From Duganella phyllosphaerae (GTDB taxonomy: Bacteria > Pseudomonadota > Gammaproteobacteria > Burkholderiales > Burkholderiaceae_D): a stretch of 63,994 bases of DNA. The notes under the pieces are model-generated. The model was not told where the DNA came from and did not search any database. It saw only the letters and a program-made list of their open reading frames with translations. The stretch spans positions 1 through 63,994 of the forward strand of contig NZ_LROM01000068.1 of NCBI RefSeq assembly GCF_001758785.1, given 5' to 3'. This document shows, piece after piece, positions 44,199-55,481 of this stretch. The translations under genes and the position numbers were made by a program. The stretch's first letter is position 1; each line of letters begins with the position of its first letter.

Positions 44199-46334
44199 AT
44201 GTCCACTGCGCCTGCCCCTGCTGTTTTCAATCCCGACCTGGGCTTTGCCGCCGGTGGTGGCGAAATGGGCGCCGTAGTGCGCGGGTTCGACTGGACCGAC
44301 ACGCCGCTCGGGCCGCTGGAAACCTGGCCGCAGTCGCTGCGCACCGCCGCTGGCATGATGCTGGCCGCGCGCCACCCGATGTACGTGGCCTGGGGGCCGC
44401 AGCTGGTGCTGCTCTACAACGACAACTACCGCGAAGTGCTGGGCGCCAAGGCCGACCAGCCGCAGCACATCCTGGGGCAGCCGTTTTGCGTGGTCTGGGC
44501 CGACGTGTGGCACCAGGTCGGCCCCATGCTGGCCGCCACCATGGCCGGCGAGTCGCTGTGGTACGAGGACCAGCCGTTTACGCTCACCCGCAACGGTTAC
44601 GCCGAACAGGTGTACGCCAGCTTTTCCACCAGCCCGATCCGCGACGAGTCGGGCGCGATTGCGGGCGTGCTGTGCGTGTGCAGCGAAACCACCGGCAAGG
44701 TGCGCCAGGTGGAGGAACGCCTGCGCCTGCTCGACGAGATCGGCGAAGCCACGCGCCTGGCCGCCGAACCGGTCACCATCATGGCGCACAGCACCCGCCT
44801 GCTGGGTGAGTACCTGGAAGCCACGCGGGTGGCGTACGCCGACCTGGAGCCCGACAACGACCGCTTCACCATCCGCCACGACTGGACCATCGAAGGCGCG
44901 ATCAGCACGGTAGGTGTGTATTCGCTGGACCTGTTCGGCTCGCGCGCGACGTCCAACCTGCGGGTGGGGCGCACCCTGCTGATCAACGACGTGGACACCG
45001 AACTGGCGCACGGTGATGGCTACGAAATGTTCAGCCAGATCGGCATCAAGGCCATCATCTGCTGCCCGCTGGTCAAGCAGGGCAGGCTGGTGGCGATGAT
45101 GGCCGTGCACCAGCAGCAGCCGCGCACCTGGACCCGCGACGAGGTGGCGCTCGTGGAAGCCGTGGTGGACCGCTGCTGGGCCCACATCGAGCGGGTTCGT
45201 TCTACCGAGGCGCTGCGCGAGGCCGACCGCCGCAAGTCCGAATTCCTGGCCACGCTGGCGCACGAACTGCGCAACCCGCTGGCGCCGGTGCGCAACGCGG
45301 TCGAGCTGCTGCGCATCGGCGCCGACAAGCCTGGCCTCAAGGAGCGCATGCTGGCCACCATGGAGCGCCAGGTCGGGCACATGGTCCACCTGATCGACGA
45401 CCTGCTCGACATCGCCCGCATCAGCAGCGGCAAGGTGGTGCTGCAAAGTGCGCGCGTGACGCTGCAGTCGGTGGTGGCCAGCGCGGTGGAAACCAGCCTG
45501 CCGCTGGTGGAGGCGGCCGGGCACGAACTGGCGCTCGATCTGCCTGCACAGGCGGTCTGGCTCGAGGGCGACGCCGTGCGCCTGAGCCAGGTGCTGAGCA
45601 ACCTGCTCACCAACGCCGCCAAGTACACGCCGCAGCCGGGCCGCATCGGCGTCGCTGCCAAGGCGGTTGATGGCATGGTGGTGATCAAGGTCACCGACAC
45701 CGGCATCGGCATCGCGCCCGAGGCGCTGGAAGCGGTGTTCGAGATGTTCGCCCAGGCGCCGCACAGCATCGGCATCTCCAAGGGCGGCCTGGGCATCGGC
45801 CTGTGCCTGGTGCGCCACCTGGTCACGTTGCACGGCGGCAGCGTGATGGCGACCAGCCCCGGCCCCGGCCAGGGCAGCACTTTTACCATCCGCCTGCCGC
45901 TGGCGGCGGTGGCGGCCGCGCTGCATGATGAAGGTCAGGCGCAGCCGGCGCCTGCGCGCGCATCGTTGCGGGTGCTGGTCGCCGACGACAACATCGACGC
46001 CGCCGACACCCTGGGCGACCTGCTCGACGCCATGGGTTGCCAAGTGCAGGTCACCTACGACGGCGAGCAGGCCGTGAACGCCGCCCCGGCGTTCGCGCCC
46101 GACCTGGTGTTCCTCGATATCGGCATGCCGCGCCTGGACGGCTACGGCGCGGCCCGTGCGCTGCGGGCAATGCCGGCCATGGATGGGGTAAAACTGGTGG
46201 CGCTGACCGGCTGGGGCGCCGAAGACGACCGCGCCCGTACCGGGGCGGCGGGCTTCGACCACCACCTGCTCAAGCCGGCTTCGCCGGAGCAGGTGGCGGC
46301 GGTGCTGGCCACGGCCACCCCTGCCAGCCGCTAA
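44199..46334 (+). CDS. Hybrid sensor histidine kinase with receiver domain
   Basis: 711 residues from ATG 44199; a GTG 13 codons upstream is possible. N-terminal PAS-like region (about 20-165; WPQSLRTAAGMMLAARHPMYVAWGPQL, as in bacteriophytochrome-type signal domains), then a GAF domain (175-335; IKAIICCPLVKQGRLVAMMAVHQ). The histidine kinase core has H355 in TLAHELRNPLAPVRN, followed by an HATPase domain and a C-terminal receiver with D640 in FLDIGMPRLDG. Phosphate would pass from H355 to D640, but no Hpt protein is near. No membrane helix is evident, so the signal is probably intracellular. Confidence 0.9.
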   Translation: MSTAPAPAVFNPDLGFAAGGGEMGAVVRGFDWTDTPLGPLETWPQSLRTAAGMMLAARHPMYVAWGPQLVLLYNDNYREVLGAKADQPQHILGQPFCVVWADVWHQVGPMLAATMAGESLWYEDQPFTLTRNGYAEQVYASFSTSPIRDESGAIAGVLCVCSETTGKVRQVEERLRLLDEIGEATRLAAEPVTIMAHSTRLLGEYLEATRVAYADLEPDNDRFTIRHDWTIEGAISTVGVYSLDLFGSRATSNLRVGRTLLINDVDTELAHGDGYEMFSQIGIKAIICCPLVKQGRLVAMMAVHQQQPRTWTRDEVALVEAVVDRCWAHIERVRSTEALREADRRKSEFLATLAHELRNPLAPVRNAVELLRIGADKPGLKERMLATMERQVGHMVHLIDDLLDIARISSGKVVLQSARVTLQSVVASAVETSLPLVEAAGHELALDLPAQAVWLEGDAVRLSQVLSNLLTNAAKYTPQPGRIGVAAKAVDGMVVIKVTDTGIGIAPEALEAVFEMFAQAPHSIGISKGGLGIGLCLVRHLVTLHGGSVMATSPGPGQGSTFTIRLPLAAVAAALHDEGQAQPAPARASLRVLVADDNIDAADTLGDLLDAMGCQVQVTYDGEQAVNAAPAFAPDLVFLDIGMPRLDGYGAARALRAMPAMDGVKLVALTGWGAEDDRARTGAAGFDHHLLKPASPEQVAAVLATATPASR

Positions 46335-46337
46335 GGC

Positions 46338-47282
46338 TTATTTCTCTACCTTGGTGATCTCGACTTCCCAATCGACGCCGGAATCGATCTTGTGTTTGGC
46401 CGCATAGTTGCCCTGGCTGATCGCCACCGCCACGTCCAGCAAGCTGTTGAGGTACACCAGCGGCTTGCCCTTTTCCACGCCGCCAAAAGTGTGTTCGAAC
46501 GGCGCCACCACCTTGTTGATCAGCTTACCCTTGTGCAAGATACGCACCTGCACCTTGTCGTGCAGGCCAATGTTCAGTTGCTCGAACAGCGACTTCGGGA
46601 TATTGGTCCAGACGTTGCCGTACTTGACGTCCAGCACCGGGATGATGCCCTTGATGGCGTCGCCCGTGTTTGACTTGACCAGTACGGCTTTCTGGTACGG
46701 AATCTTCACCACCGATTCGCTCGGCAGCACCGGCCCCACCTGTTCGAACGTGATCGCACCCGAGGCCAGGCGCGCGCCCACGTAGGCATACACATCGCGG
46801 CCGTGGAAGGTGTACGACTCGGCCGAACCGGCCAGGCGGTTGAGCTTTTCATCGATCTCGCGCAATTCGGCCACGCCGTCGCGCTCGGCGATCAGGGTGA
46901 ACAGGCCGTTGTCGGGGCCGACGAAGTAGCGGCCCTCGCGGGTTTTCAGCACCACCGACTTGCGCTGCGTGCCCACGCCCGGGTCGATCACGTTAACGAA
47001 CACGCTGCCGGCAGGCCAGTAGTTGGCGGTCTGGTACAGGCGGTAGGCGCCGAGCCAGATATCGTAGTCGGGGATGTTGTGGGTCAGGTCCGAGACCGAC
47101 AGGTTCGGATCGACGCCGAAGGCCACGCCACGCATGGCCGAGACGGCGCCGTCGGAGGTGCCGAAGTCGGTCATCAAGACCAGCGCGTGCCTGGCGGCTG
47201 GGGCATCGGCAGCGTGCGACAGGGCCGGGCCGGCCAGCGCCGCAGCCAGGCACAAGGAGATCAATAGTTTGGAAGGTTTCAT
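46338..47282 (-). CDS. Exported SAM-hydrolase/DUF62-family protein
   Basis: 314 residues. A clear Sec signal peptide (1-24, cut near SHA/ADA) precedes a full DUF62 domain: VLMTDFGTSDGAVSAMRGVAFG, DYDIWLGAYRLYQTANYWPAGSVFVNVIDPGVGTQRK, VGPDNGLFTLI, HGRDVYAYVGARLASG. Family members split S-adenosylmethionine to adenosine and methionine, or are halogenases (fluorinase, SalL). An N-terminal secretion signal is unusual for an enzyme with a cytoplasmic substrate. Start 47282 lies 9 bp after the TonB receptor stop, so the two form an operon. Product of the reaction in the periplasm is unknown. Confidence 0.88.
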   Translation of the reverse strand: MKPSKLLISLCLAAALAGPALSHAADAPAARHALVLMTDFGTSDGAVSAMRGVAFGVDPNLSVSDLTHNIPDYDIWLGAYRLYQTANYWPAGSVFVNVIDPGVGTQRKSVVLKTREGRYFVGPDNGLFTLIAERDGVAELREIDEKLNRLAGSAESYTFHGRDVYAYVGARLASGAITFEQVGPVLPSESVVKIPYQKAVLVKSNTGDAIKGIIPVLDVKYGNVWTNIPKSLFEQLNIGLHDKVQVRILHKGKLINKVVAPFEHTFGGVEKGKPLVYLNSLLDVAVAISQGNYAAKHKIDSGVDWEVEITKVEK

Positions 47283-47291
47283 GGGTGCTTT

Positions 47292-49781
<2,490 letters not shown>

Positions 49782-49874
49782 GGCGGGATCCTTGCATGAG
49801 CTAATCCGCAATATTACTTGCAAGGAATTGTGCCACCAACAACCGATTGCCTATATGCTTATTTGTCGCCGGCG

Positions 49875-51386
49875 TTAATCCGGAAAACGTTCGTTGATGG
49901 CCAGTGCGGCATCAATATTGGCCACCAGCAGATCGACAAAGTGCGGATCGAGGTGCCGGCCGGCCACGTCGCGCAGGTGTTGTACCACTTGCGCTACCGG
50001 CCAGGCGTCCTTGTAGCAGCGCTTGTGCATCAGTGCGTCGAACACGTCGGCCACCGCCACGATGCGCGCGTACAGGTGGATGTCCTCGCCCTTGAGGCCT
50101 TGCGGGTAGCCGCTGCCGTCGTATTTTTCGTGGTGCTGGTGGGCGATCACGGCGGCCGCTTTCAGGATCGGCCGTTGCGAGCCGTCCAGGATCGACAGGC
50201 CCACCGTCGGGTGCTGCTTCATGATTTCCCACTCGTCCGGATCGAGCTTGCCCGGCTTGAGCAGCACCGAGTCCGGCGTGGCGATCTTGCCGATGTCGTG
50301 CATCGGCGCAGCGTGGCGCAGCACCGCGGTTTCGTCGTCGGGCAGGCCGGCGGCGGTGGCCAGCAGGTGGCATACCTCGGCCATGCGGCGCACGTGGTTG
50401 CCGGCCTCGTGCGAGCGCGATTCCACTACGTCGCCCAGGCGCAGGATCAGCTCGGCCTGGGTGTCGGTGATTTCCTGGGTCAGCAAAATATTGTCGAAGG
50501 CGATCGCCACGCCGGAGCAGAATACCTCCAGCAGCTTGGTGTCGATCTCGGAAATTTCTTCCACGCCCTTGAGGATCAGCAGCGACGCCTTGCCGCTGCT
50601 GTTGGGGAAGTAACCGACATAGGTGTCGCCTTCCACCCGCGAGATCTTGTTGCTCTTGGCGACATCGAGCTGGGCCAATACGGCCGGGCTCAGCAGGGTA
50701 GCGTCGGTGTCGCCGATCTGGGCCAGGATTTCGTAGTCGTTCACGTCGCCAATCGCGGTGGCTGCGCGCAGGCGCAGCAGCATGCTGTGCTCGAGCCGCA
50801 GCAGCGCCACCACCTGCTGCAGCAGGCCGTTGGCGAAATCCTTGAGGTTGCGCTGCTGGAAAATATGGGCCGAGGCGGCGATCACGCGCTCGAGGCCTTC
50901 GCGGTAGTTCAGCTGCTGCAGGCGCGCTTCTTCCACCTTCATGATGTCGCGGTAGGCGCGCAGGGCGGCAAAGGTGGTGGTAAACAGCTTGGTGCGGTCG
51001 AGCTCGGTCTTTTCCTTGTAGTCGTTGATGTCGTAATTCACGATCACGCGCTCTTCGGGCGCCTGGCCGGGCTGGCCGGTGCGCAGCACGATGCGGGTAA
51101 ACTGGTTGTCCAGATCTTCGCGCATCCAGCGCGCCACTTCCAGGCCGCTGTCCTCTTTTTCCATCACCACGTCGAGGAACACCAGCGCGATATCGGTCTC
51201 GCGCGCCATTATCTCCTTGGCTTCGGCGCCGCTGTAGGCGTGCAAAAAGGCCAGCGCACGGCCATCGAGGCGAAAGCGGTTCAGGGTCAGCTTGGTAATG
51301 TCATGGATGTCGGGCTCATCGTCGACCAACAGGACTTTCCATGGTGCTAACTTTGGCGCTGCAGAGGACAAAAAAGACATGGGCAT
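49875..51386 (-). CDS. REC-DUF3369-HD-GYP response regulator
   Basis: 503 residues from the ATG at 51386 (MPMSFLSS; a second ATG two codons later is possible). Receiver domain with VDDEPDIHD and phosphoacceptor D72 in FLDVVM, a central GAF-like DUF3369 region (about 165-340), and a C-terminal HD domain with H363-D364 of HDIGK and the HHEKYDGSGYP GYP motif. Such proteins degrade c-di-GMP to GMP. The GYP motif is intact, so phosphodiesterase activity is likely. It lies 93 bp upstream of the TonB receptor on the same strand; co-transcription is possible but no terminator or promoter is obvious. Confidence 0.9.
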   Translation of the reverse strand: MPMSFLSSAAPKLAPWKVLLVDDEPDIHDITKLTLNRFRLDGRALAFLHAYSGAEAKEIMARETDIALVFLDVVMEKEDSGLEVARWMREDLDNQFTRIVLRTGQPGQAPEERVIVNYDINDYKEKTELDRTKLFTTTFAALRAYRDIMKVEEARLQQLNYREGLERVIAASAHIFQQRNLKDFANGLLQQVVALLRLEHSMLLRLRAATAIGDVNDYEILAQIGDTDATLLSPAVLAQLDVAKSNKISRVEGDTYVGYFPNSSGKASLLILKGVEEISEIDTKLLEVFCSGVAIAFDNILLTQEITDTQAELILRLGDVVESRSHEAGNHVRRMAEVCHLLATAAGLPDDETAVLRHAAPMHDIGKIATPDSVLLKPGKLDPDEWEIMKQHPTVGLSILDGSQRPILKAAAVIAHQHHEKYDGSGYPQGLKGEDIHLYARIVAVADVFDALMHKRCYKDAWPVAQVVQHLRDVAGRHLDPHFVDLLVANIDAALAINERFPD

Positions 51387-51501
51387 TCCGCAAGAGGTGG
51401 CTACAACAAGTTTTCGATTGTAGTCCCACCCATTGCTATTGACAACAGGCAACAACAGCCAGCAAAAAAAATCACGTTAGGACATGCAACACTTCTGTCA
51501 C

Positions 51502-51532
51502 AAAAAACCCGCAGGGCTTGCGCGCTGCGGGT
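51502..51532 (-). terminator. Intrinsic terminator of the phoX gene
   Basis: On the minus strand, ACCCGCAG pairs with CTGCGGGT and is followed by TTTTTTG, 25 bp after the phosphatase stop. Confidence 0.8.
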
Positions 51533-51557
51533 AAAAGTACAACTGAAGCAGGGAGTA

Positions 51558-53480
51558 TCAGCCCAGCAGCGGGAAACCCGTCAAGTAGCCGACTGCGGCG
51601 CCGTAGCGGTCGCGGTAATTGGCGCGGATCAGCGGGTCGAGCGTGGTGCGTACCTTGGCGTGCAGCGAGCTCGACCAGTCACCGGCGTGCTGGAAGTTGC
51701 TCATGATGTAGGCAAAGCCGTTCATGTCATCGACCGCGTGCAGGCCGGTCGATTCTGCGCCCGACGGCGTGGACAGCAGGCGCGTGAGCACCTTGGTGTC
51801 GACGTTGTAAGCCCACAGGAAGTTGTTGACGTGGGTGCCGCTGTCTTCGCCGACGAACAGGGTGCGCAGTTTTTCCGAGAACTTGATGTTGTCCGGATTG
51901 GCGACCTTCTCGGCATTGGCGGTGTTGCCCAGCGCATCCGGCGTGGCCAGGTCTTCGCTCAGCAGGCCCGGCACGGCGGCCATGTCCACCGGCACCCATT
52001 CGCTGTCGATGGCGGCGCCGCTCAGGTCTTTTTGCGCGGCCTTCATGTTCAGTGCATACACGGCGCCGGCGCTCGGGCCCTTGATCGAAATGCCGCCCGA
52101 ACCGTTGGTCATGGCCGAACCGATGGCCGCAATCGCCGAGTAGGCGATCTTGTCCTTGGCGTTGACGGTCGTGCCTTCCATCTTGGTAAAGCCCATGCTG
52201 CCACCGGCCAGGGCGGCGTAGCGGTGGGTTTCCAGGAAAGCGGCGGCCTTTTCCATGCCCGGCTTGACCTTGACCCAGTTGCTGCGGCCGTTGAAGGCGA
52301 TCTTGGTGAAGGTGGCGTCACTCGGATCGGCGGTGCGCACGTCCATGATGTCGGCCGCTTTCAGGGTGTCGGCCAGGGCCTTGATTTCGGCGCTGGTGGC
52401 CTTGCCCAGGCGGATCCATTGCAGGTCGGCCGAGCCGCCGTTGTCGGTGGTTTTCTGCAGCCACTTGGCGACGTACAGGGTACCGCTCGACAGGTCGCGC
52501 GCCTTGTCGGCCACGAACATGAACAGGCCGCCGTTGGTGGCGTCGTCGCCCATCAGCGCGGTGCGCTCGTCGGGCATCACCTGCACCAGCTCGTGCGAGA
52601 TGCGGCCCATGCAGTAGTGCTTCTTGATGCTGCCGGTGCCGTCCGGGTTGACCGTGATTTCCGGCATGTGGCCGTAGTGGTAAGGGTTGGCGCGGGTCGC
52701 ATCGCCGTACAGGCTGCGCGAAAAACCGGCGAACTGGCTGTCGGTAGCGACGAGGGTCGCATCCGGCTCGTACTCTTCGCTCGACAGGTGGGTGTTCCAC
52801 GGCGAACGGCTGGCGCCGCAGGTGATCCACAGGCCGTTGACGCTGCTGGTATCGACGTTGTGGTACTTCACCAGCGTCAGCGCGCCGGTGGTCTTGTCCT
52901 GGTCCAGCGTGAGCACGGCGATCGGCGACGGCAGCATGCCGTACATCGAGTCACCCTTGAGGTTGCTGGACGCATATTCGAACTGCACCACCGCGAACAC
53001 GGTGTTGCCCTTGACGCCGGCCACGGTGGGCGCGTCGAGCTTGAGCAGCGAGGTGCCGTCCGGGCAGTCGGAGAAGAACTGGCGTGGAGTGGTTCCGCTG
53101 TTGTCCATGATCGGACGGTTGTTGATGTCGTAGTAACCGCCCGACAGGATGGTGCCACCGCTGCCGTTGGGCACCATGGCGCCGGTGATGAAGAAGGTCT
53201 GGTAGGCCAGCGTATAGGCCTGGGTCTTGCCGTCGGAATAGGTGGCGTTCATGCCCGAGGCAACCGTCGTGGTGGCCATCCTGGCCGGATCGGCCAGGCT
53301 GGGGGCGGCCATGCCGGTAAAGGTGACGGACATCAGCTTGGTGGCCGGTGCGACGCTGTCGTTGCTGCCGCCGCAGGCGGTCAGCAGGGCGGCGGTGGCG
53401 CCGCCAGCCAGCGGCAGCAGCGGCATGCCGGCAAACAGTTGAACAATGCGACGGCGGGACAGATCGGGCGACTCGGTCAT
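51558..53480 (-). CDS. phoX: PhoX-family (DUF839) alkaline phosphatase, Tat-exported lipoprotein
   Basis: 640 residues; start 53480 with AGGA 7 bp upstream. The N-terminus carries a twin-arginine signal (SRRRIVQLF) and a lipobox ending TAC (C36), so the folded enzyme would be exported by Tat and lipidated. The DUF839/PhoX body includes WITCGASRSPWNTHLSSEEYEPD and GHMPEITVNPDGTGSIKKHYCMGRISHELVQVM, close to PhoX phosphatases, which use calcium/iron and release phosphate from phosphoesters. The regulatory region has a Pho box, so it should be induced by phosphate shortage. Followed by a strong terminator. Confidence 0.88.
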   Translation of the reverse strand: MTESPDLSRRRIVQLFAGMPLLPLAGGATAALLTACGGSNDSVAPATKLMSVTFTGMAAPSLADPARMATTTVASGMNATYSDGKTQAYTLAYQTFFITGAMVPNGSGGTILSGGYYDINNRPIMDNSGTTPRQFFSDCPDGTSLLKLDAPTVAGVKGNTVFAVVQFEYASSNLKGDSMYGMLPSPIAVLTLDQDKTTGALTLVKYHNVDTSSVNGLWITCGASRSPWNTHLSSEEYEPDATLVATDSQFAGFSRSLYGDATRANPYHYGHMPEITVNPDGTGSIKKHYCMGRISHELVQVMPDERTALMGDDATNGGLFMFVADKARDLSSGTLYVAKWLQKTTDNGGSADLQWIRLGKATSAEIKALADTLKAADIMDVRTADPSDATFTKIAFNGRSNWVKVKPGMEKAAAFLETHRYAALAGGSMGFTKMEGTTVNAKDKIAYSAIAAIGSAMTNGSGGISIKGPSAGAVYALNMKAAQKDLSGAAIDSEWVPVDMAAVPGLLSEDLATPDALGNTANAEKVANPDNIKFSEKLRTLFVGEDSGTHVNNFLWAYNVDTKVLTRLLSTPSGAESTGLHAVDDMNGFAYIMSNFQHAGDWSSSLHAKVRTTLDPLIRANYRDRYGAAVGYLTGFPLLG

Positions 53481-53561
53481 AAATATTCCTGGAAATAGGC
53501 CATTACTGTGCCGGCGGCGGCGCGGCATCATCCGGGATGGTGGCGCATCCCGACGGCCGAG

Positions 53562-53595
53562 ATAGTAACTATCTGATATGACACCACCATGACAT
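53562..53595 (-). promoter_or_regulatory. Pho box and -10 element of phoX
   Basis: On the minus strand ATGTCAT-GGTG-GTGTCAT: two TGTCAT half-sites 11 bp apart (plus coordinates 53578-53595), as in the PhoB consensus CTGTCAT-N4-CTGTCAT. Ten bases downstream lies TACTAT (53562-53567) as -10. The box is about 100 bp from the ATG. Confidence 0.65.
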
Positions 53596-53693
53596 GCGGC
53601 GACGATTGGTAACAAATCGCGTCAAACCGTGCCGCGCGCCGGCAAACGGGCTATATTGTTTACCTACGAATGCAGTTCATGAAGGAGTGCGCC

Positions 53694-54191
53694 ATGCGCT
53701 TGAAGATCACATCCGCCCTGGCGGCCTTGCTGGTGCTGGCCGCCACCACCGGTGCGGCCTGGGCCCAGGTCAGCGTCAGCTATGTCAAGCCCGACGAATT
53801 CATCGATATGCCGCACGGCCAGATCGAACGCGACCGCGTGCTCAAGGAGTTCACCCAGTATTTCGCCACGTTCGATAAAAAGCTGCCGGCAGGCCAGCAA
53901 CTAAAGATCGAGGTGCTCGATATCGACCTGGCGGGGCGGCTGTGGCCGCGCCGGTCGGGCGGCGACGATATCCGCATCATGAATGGCGGCGCCGACTGGC
54001 CGCACATGAAGCTGCGCTATACGCTGGAAGAAAACGGCGCGGTGCTGCGCAGCGGCGAGAGCGACCTGTCGAACATGATGTACCAGCAGCGCGCCACGCG
54101 CCTGTCCGACAGCGATCCGATGCGTTATGAAAAGCAGATGATCGACGACTGGTTCGAAAAAACCATTTTGCCGAAAGTCGCCGCCAAGTAG
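53694..54191 (+). CDS. Exported DUF3016 protein
   Basis: 165 residues from ATG 53694; AAGGAG 7 bp upstream decides against the earlier ATG. Signal peptide to about residue 25 (AWA/QVSV). The mature domain has VSVSYVKPDEFIDM, LKIEVLDIDLAGRLWPRRSGGDDIRIMNGGADWPHMKLRYTL and an ending YEKQMIDDWFEKTILPKVAAK, which is the DUF3016 pattern. This family of small secreted proteins has no known role. Standalone gene, convergent with the thioesterase. Confidence 0.85.
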   Translation: MRLKITSALAALLVLAATTGAAWAQVSVSYVKPDEFIDMPHGQIERDRVLKEFTQYFATFDKKLPAGQQLKIEVLDIDLAGRLWPRRSGGDDIRIMNGGADWPHMKLRYTLEENGAVLRSGESDLSNMMYQQRATRLSDSDPMRYEKQMIDDWFEKTILPKVAAK

Positions 54192-54212
54192 TCCTGGCGG
54201 CGGCACCGCGCG

Positions 54213-54656
54213 TCAACCTATCCGGTTGACGCGTGGGAACTTGGCAGCGAAAGCGGCCGGCATCGGCGCCACTTCGCCGGTGCGGTAATTGAAGAACACG
54301 AAGCCATACTTGGCCATGGCCACCAGGGTCGAGTCGCGCGGACGCGTGACCCGGAACGTGATGTCGCCGCCGTAGCGGTTGAAGTCCATGACCCCCACCT
54401 CGAACAGCAAATGGTCGCGCGCATGCGCTTCCGCGCGGTACGCCGTGGCCAGGTCGGTGACGATGATGCCGGCGCCGCTGCTATCCATTTCCTGCACGCC
54501 AAATTCCGCCAGGAACTGCGCACGCGCTTCCGAAATCATCGACACCATCGAATCGTTGCCCAGGTGATTGGCGGCATTGATGTCGGTGTGGCGCACGGTA
54601 AGCTGCGTTGAAAAGTAATACTGGTCGTCCGGAAAATCGAGTGTGAGGCGGGCCAT
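54213..54656 (-). CDS. Acyl-CoA thioesterase, hotdog fold (4HBT family)
   Basis: 147 residues of hotdog fold. The early RHTDINAANHLGNDSMVSMISEARAQFL helix with the D/N near residue 24 is the 4-hydroxybenzoyl-CoA/acyl-CoA thioesterase type; the later strands include HLLFEVGVMDFNRYGGDITFRVTR. It would hydrolyse an acyl- or aryl-CoA to the free acid; the true substrate is unknown. It begins 8 bp after the dienelactone hydrolase stop on the same strand, so the two are co-transcribed and could act in one aromatic or lactone pathway. Confidence 0.85.
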   Translation of the reverse strand: MARLTLDFPDDQYYFSTQLTVRHTDINAANHLGNDSMVSMISEARAQFLAEFGVQEMDSSGAGIIVTDLATAYRAEAHARDHLLFEVGVMDFNRYGGDITFRVTRPRDSTLVAMAKYGFVFFNYRTGEVAPMPAAFAAKFPRVNRIG

Positions 54657-54664
54657 GGCGGTCC

Positions 54665-55366
54665 TTACAGTTGTTCGCTCAGGAAGACCAGCGTGTGGCC
54701 GTGTGCTTCGGCAGCGGCGCGCTGGTTGTACGAATCGCGGTGATTGCAGTTGAAGCCGTGCTCGGCGCCCTGGTACACGTGGATTTCGACCGATTCCACG
54801 CCTTCGAAGCGCTCGGCGATGGCTTTGACCGCCTCGTTCGGGATATGGCTGTCGGCGCTGCCGAAATGCATCAGCAGCGGTACCTTGACCTGGTCCGCGC
54901 GGTCGAGGCCGTTCTGGATGCCGCCGCCGTAATAGGCCACGGCGGTATCGACCAGGCCGTCGGCAGCGGTGCGGTACGACAGCAGGCCGCCCATGCAGTA
55001 GCCGACCGAGGCGATCTTCTGGCCGGCCGTGCCTTCGTGGGCGCGCAGCGCCTTGACGGTGGCGGCGATGTCGGTCTGGGCCTTGTCGAAATCGAGTCCA
55101 TTCATCAGTTCCACCGCGCGCTTCCAGCCGGCTTCGTCGTAGGCGAGCTCGATGCGGGCATCGGCGCGCCAGAACAGGTCGGGCGCGATCACCACGTAGC
55201 CGTCGGCGGCGTACTGGTCGGCCACATTACGGATGTGCTGATTGACGCCAAAAATCTCTTGCAGCAGGACGATACCCGGCCCCTTGCCGCCGCGCGGCAG
55301 CGACAGGTAGGCGCCGAATGTGCCGTCCTCGGTGGTGACATCGATCCATTGCGAATTCGTTTCCAT
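54665..55366 (-). CDS. Dienelactone hydrolase family protein
   Basis: 233 residues; start 55366 with AAGGA 5 bp upstream. Dienelactone hydrolases use a Cys-Asp-His triad: C124 in SVGYCMGGLL, D172 in HFGSADSHIP and H203 in GAEHGFN; E36 in LLQEIFGVN is the expected activating Glu. This fits a canonical carboxymethylenebutenolidase, acting in catechol degradation, or a broader lactonase. No other catechol-degradation gene is in the window, so the pathway here is unproven. First gene of a two-gene operon with the thioesterase. Confidence 0.9.
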   Translation of the reverse strand: METNSQWIDVTTEDGTFGAYLSLPRGGKGPGIVLLQEIFGVNQHIRNVADQYAADGYVVIAPDLFWRADARIELAYDEAGWKRAVELMNGLDFDKAQTDIAATVKALRAHEGTAGQKIASVGYCMGGLLSYRTAADGLVDTAVAYYGGGIQNGLDRADQVKVPLLMHFGSADSHIPNEAVKAIAERFEGVESVEIHVYQGAEHGFNCNHRDSYNQRAAAEAHGHTLVFLSEQL

Positions 55367-55446
55367 GGTGTTCCTTGTACGTGATCGGTAAAGCGACCAT
55401 CGTACCGTGTTTTCGGCGTTGTTGCCGTACGCCTTTGGATATGGAT

Positions 55447-55478
55447 GGGACATCGGGCAGCAGGCTGCTCGATGTCCC
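55447..55478. terminator. Hairpin just after the MshQ-like stop
   Basis: GGGACATCG pairs with CGATGTCCC, and AGCAG/CTGCT pair inside the loop. It begins 3 bp after the stop of the minus-strand gene. No T tract follows, so termination is plausible but not textbook. Confidence 0.5.
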
Positions 55479-55481
55479 GGA

